64,000 nucleotides of DNA from Terriglobia bacterium. Lineage in GTDB: Bacteria > Acidobacteriota > Terriglobia > Bryobacterales > Bryobacteraceae. The notes beneath the pieces are model-generated. The model saw only the letters and a program-made list of their open reading frames with translations. It did no database searches and was not told where the DNA came from. The stretch is from positions 1 through 64,000 of the forward strand of contig JAIQFI010000027.1 of NCBI GenBank assembly GCA_020073345.1, given 5' to 3'. A program made the translations under genes and the position numbers. This document shows positions 34,782 through 42,562 of the stretch, one piece after another (the stretch's first letter is position 1; every line of letters starts with the position of its first letter).

Positions 34782-35822
34782 ATGCGACGACTTGTGTTCA
34801 CAGCGATCGCGCTTACGGCGTTGCCGCTGGCGGCGCAGACGGCGAAGCCCGCCGCCAAAGCGAACAAATCATACACGGCCCCGAAAACTCCTTGGGGCGA
34901 TCCTGACTTGCAGGGACAATGGCCAGCGACGGCCAACATCCCGATGCAGCGGCCTGCGAACCTGGGCGATCGGGCGACGTTGACTCCGGAAGAACTGAAG
35001 CAACGCGAAAGCCAGGCTGCGCGCACAGCCGAAGCGGACAGCGAGGAGTTCGTCTCTTCGGACACCACGGTCAACATCAATCCGCCCGGATACTGGGTGG
35101 AGCACGGCAAGCCGCACCCCCAGGCGTCGCTGGTAGTGGATCCGCCCAACGGGAGAATTCCGCCGTTGACACCGGCAGGCCAGGCGTACGCCAAGAGCCT
35201 GCGCGGCGGGCTTGGACCCGGCAGCCATTTCCCGGAGAAGGTGGATACCTACGAAGATTTCGATTTCTACAGCCGCTGCATCACGCGCGGCCTGGTGAGC
35301 AGCATGCTGCCGACGCTCTATAACTTCGGCAATGAAATCGTACAGGCTCCCGGAGTCGTGGTGATTCGCAATGAGATGATCCATGAGACGCGCGTGATCC
35401 CGCTCGACGGGCGCCCGCACGTCGGCAAGGGATTACAGACCTACATTGGCGATTCACGCGGCCATTGGGACGGCGACACGCTCGTGGTCGAGACCACCAA
35501 CCTGAACAACAAGACCGGCACCGGCGGCGGTTTCTTCAGTGACGCGGCCGTACTGACCGAGAAGTTCCGCCGCATCGCCAAGGACGAACTGAGCTACGAC
35601 CTGACAGTCAACGATCCGAAGACCTGGACGGCGCCCTTCACCATCCACATGCCGTACAAAGAGGATCCCAACTACACCATCTACGAGTACGCCTGCCACG
35701 AAGGCAACTATATGATGATCGACGCCCTCACCGGGGCTCGCGCTCTGGAGAAGGAAGGCGTGAACGTAAAGGTGGATAACGACAACTTCGTGCGGAAGCT
35801 GGGAGAGGCTCCTAAGAAGTAG
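34782..35822 (+). CDS. Secreted protein of the HWxGDTLVV group (cassette gene 3)
   Basis: 346 residues with signal peptide MRRLVFTAIALTALPLAAQT. It opens with KTPWGDPDLQGQWPATANIPMQRPANLG, carries YSRCITRGLVSSMLPTLYNFGNEIVQAPG, and has RGHWDGDTLVVETTNLN near residue 226 followed by LTEKFRRIAKDELSYDLTVNDPKTWTAPF. The end holds YEYACHEGNY with a conserved-looking cysteine and histidine. It is a longer paralogue of cassette gene 1. AGGAGG precedes the ATG at good spacing. It ends directly against the convergent dioxygenase gene, with no spacer. Confidence 0.8.
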   Translation: MRRLVFTAIALTALPLAAQTAKPAAKANKSYTAPKTPWGDPDLQGQWPATANIPMQRPANLGDRATLTPEELKQRESQAARTAEADSEEFVSSDTTVNINPPGYWVEHGKPHPQASLVVDPPNGRIPPLTPAGQAYAKSLRGGLGPGSHFPEKVDTYEDFDFYSRCITRGLVSSMLPTLYNFGNEIVQAPGVVVIRNEMIHETRVIPLDGRPHVGKGLQTYIGDSRGHWDGDTLVVETTNLNNKTGTGGGFFSDAAVLTEKFRRIAKDELSYDLTVNDPKTWTAPFTIHMPYKEDPNYTIYEYACHEGNYMMIDALTGARALEKEGVNVKVDNDNFVRKLGEAPKK

Positions 35823-36815
35823 TTAATCCCAGTACACGAAGGCCATTGCGTTACCAGTGCCGGCTTCCGAGCGATAGCACGGGACGTAGTCGACCTTGTG
35901 ATACTTGCGCCCCGCCGCGTTCATAGCGGCGATCACCGGGTACCAGTTCTTAGTTTCGGCGGTCCCGACCTTGAAGACATTCTCGGGAATCTTCTCGAGC
36001 GCAGCCTCATCGCCCTTCTCCATCGCGTTGAGGATGGTCTTGTCCAGATCCTCGTCGATCACGAAATGCGTCAGTCCTCCAGAGGCCATGAGCGCCACGC
36101 GGCCGTAACCCTTGAAATTCTTGATCGCGCGATACAGCGCGTGACCGAACTGGAGGCACCGCGCGTTCTTGGGCACGTTGTGCGGGAAATGGACGTTCAG
36201 GATAATCGGCACGCTAGGCGGAGGCGTGTCGCCCAGGATCGAGTGATACAGAAATCCGTACGCGTGGGGAATACCGCCGCGCGGCGCGGCTTTGGGTGTG
36301 ATGTCCGATTGCGCCAGATCAAAGTTCTCCGCGGCCAGGGAATCGAGGATATGATCCGCCAGCTCCGACGCGCCGGGGTAGGTCGCGCCCTCCGTCGGCG
36401 AATTGCCGGGCTCGGCGATGTTCAGGCCAGGAGCGTCCTCATGCAGGTGCTGCACGTTCTTGATCTGGGCGCCGCGATAGACGGTGATCGAAGGCGTCAG
36501 ACCTTCATCGAAAAATTCGCGCTGGTCATTACCCAAAATAACGACCGCGTCGGGCGCCGTTTCTTTGAACTTTTTGCCGAGCACTTCCATCGCCCTGCGG
36601 CACTGCTGGAAACGGTCGCGCCGGACCTCTACGGTGACCTGGTCGGCGAATCCGGGCGCGCGCTCCTTCAGTAAAGTTTCGAAGTCGTAGGTCTTACCGC
36701 GGAACCAATGTTTCTTGTTCTCGCGATCGGCTTTCGCGCGCAAATCCCATTGCTCCGGTGGCGTCGATAGCAGAGGTCCGTGAGACGATCCAATACCCAG
36801 TACGATTTCTGCCAT
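35823..36815 (-). CDS. Class III extradiol ring-cleavage dioxygenase (LigB-type)
   Basis: Enzymes of this family open catechol-type rings using Fe(II). The 330-residue product starts MAEIVLGIGSSHGPLLSTPPEQW, where the histidine after SS is the expected first metal ligand. It then has AVVILGNDQREFF, FLYHSIL, PIILNVHFPHN and MASGGLTHFVIDEDLD, which is shared with protocatechuate 4,5-dioxygenase/LigB relatives. The exact substrate is unknown; no other aromatic-degradation gene is nearby. It is 21 nt downstream of the substrate-binding protein gene on the same strand, so the two are probably co-transcribed. Confidence 0.85.
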   Translation of the reverse strand: MAEIVLGIGSSHGPLLSTPPEQWDLRAKADRENKKHWFRGKTYDFETLLKERAPGFADQVTVEVRRDRFQQCRRAMEVLGKKFKETAPDAVVILGNDQREFFDEGLTPSITVYRGAQIKNVQHLHEDAPGLNIAEPGNSPTEGATYPGASELADHILDSLAAENFDLAQSDITPKAAPRGGIPHAYGFLYHSILGDTPPPSVPIILNVHFPHNVPKNARCLQFGHALYRAIKNFKGYGRVALMASGGLTHFVIDEDLDKTILNAMEKGDEAALEKIPENVFKVGTAETKNWYPVIAAMNAAGRKYHKVDYVPCYRSEAGTGNAMAFVYWD

Positions 36816-36836
36816 ATGTGAATCTTGAGTGTACTA

Positions 36837-37898
36837 CTACTTGAAAGCCAGTTTGGCTTTTTGGTCTTGCTCCGCCTTGACGGAAGGGCCGAACAGATTT
36901 TCGAAGAAATGTTCGCGGACCAGCCGCTCCACGACGCTGTTATCGATCACCTTGTGGAAGTCGTAAGCCTTAAGCTGGGCGCCGATCTGCGCGTCGGCCT
37001 GATGCTCTTGGATCCACTGCACCGCCGGAGCCAGCACGTAGGGTACGCGCTCGTAGGATTCAGCTTTGCGGTCATGATCGTACAACCGTTCCACGTCGGC
37101 CGGGGTCTGCGGATCGTACACCGCGTAGGCCTTCACCGCCATCGCTTTGTCGTCGTAGTAGCGCTTGATGCCTTCGGCCTGCGCCTTGATCAGCAGCTCA
37201 GGCAGCTTCGGATTGGCCGCGATGACGCTCTTCTTGAAAACATACGCCATGGGCGCGTAGAGATCCTGATAATCCGCCAGATTGGCGATTTCCTTGAAGC
37301 CCTGCGACTCGAGCTTGAAATAGGCAGGAGGAGGCAGCATGGTCGCGTCGACGCGTCCGCTGACCAGCGCGGCGACGCGGCCGTTGCCGTCGGTGCCCAG
37401 CGGGACCCACTGGATATCCCGGGAGGTCAGCCCGTTCTTCGCGAAAATCGCCAGCGCGAAGTTGTAGGGCGGGTCGCCGATCTGGCTGACGCCGAATCGC
37501 TTGCCCTTCAGATCCTTGACGCTTTTGACGTCCTTGCCGGTCATCATGGCGAACAAGCCGCGGTTCATGGGACTGCCCATGATCACCAGCGAGCCGTCCT
37601 TGGAGGCCGCGAGCATGGCCTGCTCCATCGGGTAGTTGGTGGCCTGGGCTTCCTCGCTCACGATCATCGCGATGCCGGCGGGATGGACGCCGAACACCAT
37701 GGTCGCGTTCACGCCGTACTTTTGGTAGTAGCCGCCCTCTTTGGCGAGGAACAGCGGCCAGTTGGCGGGAGCCTTGGCCGGATAGTTGATGGTGACTTTC
37801 TGCGACGGCGCTTGCGCCTGCACATTTATTGCAACGACAGTGAGCGCGGCGGCCGCGACGGCGGCCGCGAGCAGACTGGTCAGGGTGAAGGTTCGCAT
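36837..37898 (-). CDS. ABC-type substrate-binding protein, NMT1/SsuA-like (orphan)
   Basis: 353 residues with a signal peptide ending at VQAQA. The body has the NitT/TauT-type fold features PLFLAKEGGYYQKYGVNATMV, VKDLKGKRFGVSQIGDPPYNFALAIFAKNGL and ALVSGRVDATMLPPPAYFK. No permease or ATPase gene is adjacent, so it must work with components elsewhere or has another role. The tight link to the dioxygenase suggests that the captured ligand is an aromatic or sulfonate-type compound (inference). TATAAT at 37940-37935 (minus) is a likely -10. Confidence 0.87.
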   Translation of the reverse strand: MRTFTLTSLLAAAVAAAALTVVAINVQAQAPSQKVTINYPAKAPANWPLFLAKEGGYYQKYGVNATMVFGVHPAGIAMIVSEEAQATNYPMEQAMLAASKDGSLVIMGSPMNRGLFAMMTGKDVKSVKDLKGKRFGVSQIGDPPYNFALAIFAKNGLTSRDIQWVPLGTDGNGRVAALVSGRVDATMLPPPAYFKLESQGFKEIANLADYQDLYAPMAYVFKKSVIAANPKLPELLIKAQAEGIKRYYDDKAMAVKAYAVYDPQTPADVERLYDHDRKAESYERVPYVLAPAVQWIQEHQADAQIGAQLKAYDFHKVIDNSVVERLVREHFFENLFGPSVKAEQDQKAKLAFK

Positions 37899-37993
37899 GT
37901 TGCCTCGCAGTCTTATAATGCCTTGCCAGAGGGGATTATAGCGGCTCTGTTCGGCGAGCGCAAAGCTCAGCTAAGATGAGAGCAGGGTGTTGC

Positions 37994-38203
37994 ATGGTCA
38001 CACACGACGCATTTAGGCTTGCGCTGATGACGACGATCGTGGCAACGACGATTGTCATCGTGCGCCGCGTCGGTCCTCTTTTTACGGACGCGATTCAAGA
38101 TCTTGCGGATCACTTTCGAGGCGGACCCCGGCCGCCATCGCACCCGTTACCTGGTGATGATTCCGTAGTGATCAGGCGGCGAAGCACCGCGCGGGATCAG
38201 TAA
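37994..38203 (+). CDS. Small hypothetical protein with one hydrophobic segment
   Basis: 69 residues from ATG 37994: a hydrophobic stretch (LALMTTIVATTIVIVRRV), an amphipathic helix, and a proline-rich tail GGPRPPSHPLPGDDSVVIRRR. The tail looks conserved in type among short acidobacterial proteins, but I cannot name a family. An upstream ATG at 37976 would add six residues. TAAGAT at 37972-37977 is a possible -10, leaving about 10 nt of leader. Its stop overlaps the convergent fusion gene by 7 nt. Confidence 0.55.
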   Translation: MVTHDAFRLALMTTIVATTIVIVRRVGPLFTDAIQDLADHFRGGPRPPSHPLPGDDSVVIRRRSTARDQ

Positions 38204-40416
38204 AGAAGAAACGGACGCCGGCGGTTCATAAAGCTGGCGATGTCGTTCATCAAACCCTGCTCGATCACCCGTGGATCGTCGCCTGCCTTCAGTGCGTCGA
38301 TCACCTTGCGGTTGCCGATGAGCTGTTTCGACAACTCAAAGTCGATCTTGCCGGGGTAGAGTTTTTGCAAAGCATGAGCGACTTCCAGCCCCAGGCGAAT
38401 CGAGTCGAACTGATCGCGGTCCGTAATGACGAATCGCATGCCTTCCACGTTTGAAGTAAGGTGCGTCGGATATACGCGCACGCCCGGGATGTAGCGGGCG
38501 TTCAGAAACTCGGCCAGTTCCACGCCTCGCACCCATTCCGCGCCGATCTGCTCAAAAGGAGCGTCGGTGCCCCGCCCTACCGAATAATTCTTCGAAGACT
38601 CGATCAGCGCCAGGCCAGGATAAAGCGTCGCCGCGTTCAGACTCCGCATATTGGGTGAAGTGTCGGTCCACGTTAACCCGGTAGAATCGAACCAGTCGCC
38701 GCGCTCCCAGTTCTGCATTTTGATGACATGCAGATCCGCGTTCCACTTGCGCTCAGCATTGGCCATGGTAGCGAGCTCGCCCAGCGTGAGCCCGTGACGG
38801 ACCGGCAAATCGTAGCAGCCCGCAAAGCTTTGGAGATTCGCGTCCAAAATCGGCCCTTCGACGTGCAGGCCGGTCACCGGATTCGGCCGGTCCAGCACGT
38901 AAAAGGGGACCTTGGCTTTGGCGGCTTCTTCCAGCGCATAGAGCATGGTGCAGGAGTAGGTGTAGAAGCGCGTGCCGACGTCCTGGATGTCGAACACCAG
39001 TGTGTCGACGCCGCGCAGCATCTCCGGCGTGAGCCGGTAGCGACCGTTGTTGTAGAGGCTCCGGATGGGAAGCCCGGTGGCCTGGTCGCGCGCGTCGCCG
39101 ATATCCGGGCGGTCTTCGCGGCCCGTGATTCCATGTTCCGGTGCAAATAGCGCGGCGACCTTTACACCCGCCGCGAGCATCACGTCGACATTACGCCGCC
39201 CCTGGCGGTCGATTCCGGTCTGATTGGTGATCAGCCCGATCTGGTGGCCTTCGAACGGCGCGAACTTCGCTTGCGCGAGCACTTCGAGCCCCGTCAGCAC
39301 GCGAGCGTTCCTCGGGCCGAGGCCCAGACCATCGGCAGCGATGGTGGCGACGGTCCTGCGCCATTCGTTGATGCTGCGACCACCCTTGGGATGGACGCGG
39401 TTAGTCATGATCACTACGAACGATTTGCTGGCCGGGTCGATCCACAGCGCCGGGCCGGTGAATCCGGTATGCCCGTAAGATGTCCCGCGGGGAAAAATAT
39501 CGCCGCGATTGGACGAGTACGGCGAGTCGATATCCCAGCCCAAGCCGCGCAGAATCGGCTGGTCGGGCGGGCCTGCCGGCGAGGTGAACAACTCGATCGT
39601 AGCCGGCGCGAACAAGTGACCGCTCAGCATCATTTCTGCATAGCGCGCCAGGTCGTCGGCCGTCGAGAACACACCAGCATGCCCCGCCACGCCGCCCATG
39701 AAACGCGCGGTCGGATCGTGCACGACGCCGCGCCACGGCGTGCCGGTGGAGGCGTCGACTTCCGTAGGCGCGATGCGCGCGGCCAGTGCAGCAGACGGCT
39801 TGAAAGTGGTCTCCCGCATCCCCAGCGGCTCGAAAATCTGCTCGCGCGCGAACTGATCGAACGGTTTTCCGCTCACCCGCTGCACGATTTCGCCTAGCAA
39901 TTCGAAGTTGATGTCGCTATAAACGAAATTCCGCCCGGGCGGCCCGGTGGGCTTGTCGATCAGCGCCTTGCGAATGCCGGTTTCATACCCGGTCCACGGC
40001 GGGTCGATATCGAGATCCGGGCGCAGTCCTGAGTAGTGCGTCAGTAGGTTACGAATCGTGACGTTGCTCTTGCCGCCCTGAAACTCGGGGAGGTACGCAG
40101 TGACTGGATCGTCGAGCTTGATCTTGCCCTGCTCGTAAAGCTTCATGATCGCCGGCGTAGTCGCCACGACTTTAGTAAGGGACGCGATATCGTAAATCGT
40201 GTCGGGCGTCGCAGCTTCTTTCGCAGGGACCAGCGCGCGGGATCCGTATGCTTTGCGATAAACGATCTTCCCGTCGTGGCCGATGAGAATGACCGCGCCG
40301 GGGATCAGGCCGTCGCGGATCGCCTGTTCGGTAGCTGCATCGAGCGCCGCAGAGCCTGCAAAAACCTGTGCTGACGCAGACGACACTATCAACGTCACCG
40401 CCAGCAGAAGCTTCAT
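38197..40416 (-). CDS. Fusion of serine beta-lactamase-like amidase and NamZ (DUF1343) exo-muramidase
   Basis: 739 residues with a signal peptide (ending at ASAQVFA). Residues 25-355 are a PF00144 serine hydrolase: SLTK nucleophile motif at 79-82, YSD (variant YxN) in FVYSDINFELLGE, and HTGFTG. Residues 360-739 are a DUF1343 domain (IGLITNQTG, LFAPEHGI, VFDIQDVGTRFYTY, DRPNPVTG), the family of NamZ, an exo-beta-N-acetylmuramidase. In Bacillus the same activities are separate enzymes (AmiE and NamZ) encoded beside nagZ. The fusion likely removes the peptide and then cleaves MurNAc from peptidoglycan fragments outside the cytoplasm. It overlaps the pterin dehydratase gene by 4 nt. Confidence 0.9.
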   Translation of the reverse strand: MKLLLAVTLIVSSASAQVFAGSAALDAATEQAIRDGLIPGAVILIGHDGKIVYRKAYGSRALVPAKEAATPDTIYDIASLTKVVATTPAIMKLYEQGKIKLDDPVTAYLPEFQGGKSNVTIRNLLTHYSGLRPDLDIDPPWTGYETGIRKALIDKPTGPPGRNFVYSDINFELLGEIVQRVSGKPFDQFAREQIFEPLGMRETTFKPSAALAARIAPTEVDASTGTPWRGVVHDPTARFMGGVAGHAGVFSTADDLARYAEMMLSGHLFAPATIELFTSPAGPPDQPILRGLGWDIDSPYSSNRGDIFPRGTSYGHTGFTGPALWIDPASKSFVVIMTNRVHPKGGRSINEWRRTVATIAADGLGLGPRNARVLTGLEVLAQAKFAPFEGHQIGLITNQTGIDRQGRRNVDVMLAAGVKVAALFAPEHGITGREDRPDIGDARDQATGLPIRSLYNNGRYRLTPEMLRGVDTLVFDIQDVGTRFYTYSCTMLYALEEAAKAKVPFYVLDRPNPVTGLHVEGPILDANLQSFAGCYDLPVRHGLTLGELATMANAERKWNADLHVIKMQNWERGDWFDSTGLTWTDTSPNMRSLNAATLYPGLALIESSKNYSVGRGTDAPFEQIGAEWVRGVELAEFLNARYIPGVRVYPTHLTSNVEGMRFVITDRDQFDSIRLGLEVAHALQKLYPGKIDFELSKQLIGNRKVIDALKAGDDPRVIEQGLMNDIASFMNRRRPFLLY

Positions 40417-40703
40417 AAGAGCTGTTTCGCGATACCCTCGAGCAGCGTCGCCAAATCGAGGTCCTTCTGCGTGATACCGCCGGCGCTATGGGTCACGAGA
40501 TCGACCGTCACGCGGTTATAGACGTTGGCCCACTCGGGATGGTGGTCGTTCTTCTCGATCGATGGAGCGGCGATGGCCATGAAGCCGATGGCGTGGGGGA
40601 AATCGGCAAACTTGTATTCACGGTGAAGCTTGCCGTGCTCGACTTTCCAGCCAGGCAGCTTACTCAATCCCTCTGAAATCTGCGAATCGGTAAGTTTTGC
40701 CAT
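40413..40703 (-). CDS. Pterin-4-alpha-carbinolamine dehydratase
   Basis: Regenerates pterin cofactor by dehydrating 4a-hydroxytetrahydropterin. At 96 residues it has the full family motif EKNDHHPEWANVYNRVTVDL followed by THSAGGIT and LA, including the catalytic HH pair near residue 54. It is the first gene of a pair with the amidase-NamZ fusion, overlapping by ATGA. No aromatic amino acid hydroxylase occurs in the window, so its partner enzyme is elsewhere. TACAAT at 40718-40713 ends 9 nt before the ATG. Confidence 0.95.
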   Translation of the reverse strand: MAKLTDSQISEGLSKLPGWKVEHGKLHREYKFADFPHAIGFMAIAAPSIEKNDHHPEWANVYNRVTVDLVTHSAGGITQKDLDLATLLEGIAKQLL

Positions 40704-40712
40704 TCCACTCGC

Positions 40713-40718
40713 ATTGTA
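40713..40718 (-). promoter_or_regulatory. -10-like TACAAT before the pterin dehydratase gene
   Basis: Minus strand: TACAAT ends 9 nt upstream of the ATG at 40703, allowing at most a very short leader. Confidence 0.45.
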
Positions 40719-40727
40719 GCGTGTTGC

Positions 40728-42512
40728 TCACACGTCCAAACCGACTGCGCGCATCAGCTCCAGGGCGTTCCCCCGCGCCACCACGCCGGGACGCAAATGG
40801 TAATCAAAGCGGATCTGGCCGCCCTCCAGGTGGTCTTCGAAATGAACATTGACCGCGCGACCGTTGAGATGCTCGGCGATCTCGGCCAGCGCCAGGTCGT
40901 GGGTGGTTGCAAGACCGATCGCGTCGCGATCCACTAATCCCATCAACAGAGCCTGCGCGCCGAGCCGCCGGTCATGGGAATTGGTGCCGCTGAGCAATTC
41001 GTCGAGCAGGAACAGCAGCGGTTGGCCGGAACGCGCCAGGTCCACTACGTCCTTCAAGCGGCTGATCTCGGCGTAGAAACGGGATCGGTGGTCGATTACC
41101 GAATCGCTGGCGCGCATGGACGCGCCCAAACGCAGCCGCGTAAGCCGGAGCCGCCCGGCAGTGACCGGCGCGCCCGCCCACCCGAGCACCACACTCAACC
41201 CGACGGCGCGAAGCAGCGTGCTCTTGCCCGACATGTTCGACCCGCTGACGATCCACAGCCTAGTCTCGCCTCCCAGCTTCACGTCATTCGCTATGGCCTC
41301 CGCGGCGGGAATCAGCGGATGAATAAGACCCTCGGCGTCGTATAAGCGCTCGGAAGAGTCCACGAGTTCGGGAAACACTGCGTCGGGACGCTCGTACGCG
41401 AAGCAGGCTAGAGAGCTCATCGCCTCGAATTCGCCGATGGCGGCAACCCATCCGCCGACGTGAGGACCGTAGCGGATGCGCCACTTCTCGATGGCCATAG
41501 CGAACTGTGGCATCCAGACCAAGGCGGCGGCGATGGGACGGAAGAAGAGATTCTGCGCCCAGTCCAGCCGGTCCACTAAACGCACCAGGCGGCGGATCTC
41601 CCGGGTGGCCGGCGTTCCATCCACGAGCAACCGGCCGCGCAAGCCTGCCAGCCCAGGCGAGGAAAACGGCTCGCGTTCCACGCGTTCGAGCAGCAATGCG
41701 ATCAGCCGCAATTCATGCGCGGGCGTGCCGATGCTCCCGGCCACTTGGGCGGTGGCTCTGTTCGTCGTCATCATGAACATGAGCTCGGCCAAAACTACGA
41801 ACAGGAACGGACGGAGGCTAGTCCAATCGAGCATCGTAGTGACGGCACTCGCGACGGCCGCGATCGCCAAGGCGAGCGCCACCCAGCGCGCCCCCCGGAA
41901 AAAGATCACGGGAGGTTCAGTTCCCCACGTACCCAGTTTTCGATCGTCCAGCGCGGCGCGGAGATCGTCGCCCATCAATGCGATCTCCTCCCGCAGATCC
42001 ACCCCCGGCCGCAGCTCCTTCACGGATTCCTGGCGCTCGGCGACCTCCTTGGGCTCGCCCGGCGTAAGCAGCCATCCGGCGAGCACGCGTTCTCCTATGC
42101 GAGTCCGCGCTGTGGAAAGCAACTCAAAAAGCGATCCGCGGCCAAACAGATCCAGATCGTCGGCGAAAACGTGGCGAGGATCGCGAAACCGCTCGCCTTG
42201 ACTGCCGGTACCGATCCAGCGGTTGTCCAGGCGCGCTACCGCCCGCTCGTAATACGCGTTGGCCCGCGCGGCCCGGCGCAGGGCGCGATCCACGCGGTCG
42301 TGAATCACCACCAGCACCATCAACGCCACGATTGGCAGCAACAGCCACCACGGGGAAATTCGTCCGGCGCCCAGCGACAGTGCGGCGATCACCACCGCTA
42401 ACACACCGCTGGCCAGCCGGGCGTTGCCCAGCCGCCGGTGTAGCAGGTCGCCTCGGGCATGTTCGCTCCGCCAGCCGTCCAGGCGTTGCCGATATAGGTT
42501 GAGGGGATCCAA
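40728..42512 (-). CDS. Membrane-associated MutS-like ATPase
   Basis: 594 residues. The C-terminal 175 are a MutS ATPase: Walker A GSNMSGKSTLLRAVG at about 424, then ASMRASDSVIDHRSRFYAEI, Walker B LLFLLDELLSGTN near 500, and TTHDLAL. The N-terminal half lacks mismatch-recognition and connector domains and instead carries two pairs of hydrophobic helices, about 30-70 and 205-250. Proteins of this build are common in Acidobacteria and Bacteroidetes and their role is unknown; classical mismatch repair is unlikely. The start diverges from the MEMO1-like gene, leaving 50 bp between the two starts. Confidence 0.85.
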   Translation of the reverse strand: MDPLNLYRQRLDGWRSEHARGDLLHRRLGNARLASGVLAVVIAALSLGAGRISPWWLLLPIVALMVLVVIHDRVDRALRRAARANAYYERAVARLDNRWIGTGSQGERFRDPRHVFADDLDLFGRGSLFELLSTARTRIGERVLAGWLLTPGEPKEVAERQESVKELRPGVDLREEIALMGDDLRAALDDRKLGTWGTEPPVIFFRGARWVALALAIAAVASAVTTMLDWTSLRPFLFVVLAELMFMMTTNRATAQVAGSIGTPAHELRLIALLLERVEREPFSSPGLAGLRGRLLVDGTPATREIRRLVRLVDRLDWAQNLFFRPIAAALVWMPQFAMAIEKWRIRYGPHVGGWVAAIGEFEAMSSLACFAYERPDAVFPELVDSSERLYDAEGLIHPLIPAAEAIANDVKLGGETRLWIVSGSNMSGKSTLLRAVGLSVVLGWAGAPVTAGRLRLTRLRLGASMRASDSVIDHRSRFYAEISRLKDVVDLARSGQPLLFLLDELLSGTNSHDRRLGAQALLMGLVDRDAIGLATTHDLALAEIAEHLNGRAVNVHFEDHLEGGQIRFDYHLRPGVVARGNALELMRAVGLDV

Positions 42513-42562
42513 GTCTTTAAGGTACGCAATGGCGCGGTATGCTTGGGATCTGGTGGTTCCCC

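Noticed and set aside
37935-37977. Shared regulatory palindrome between the binding protein and the small 37994 gene
   Set aside because: Only two separate -10-like boxes are seen; no symmetric operator was found in the gap.
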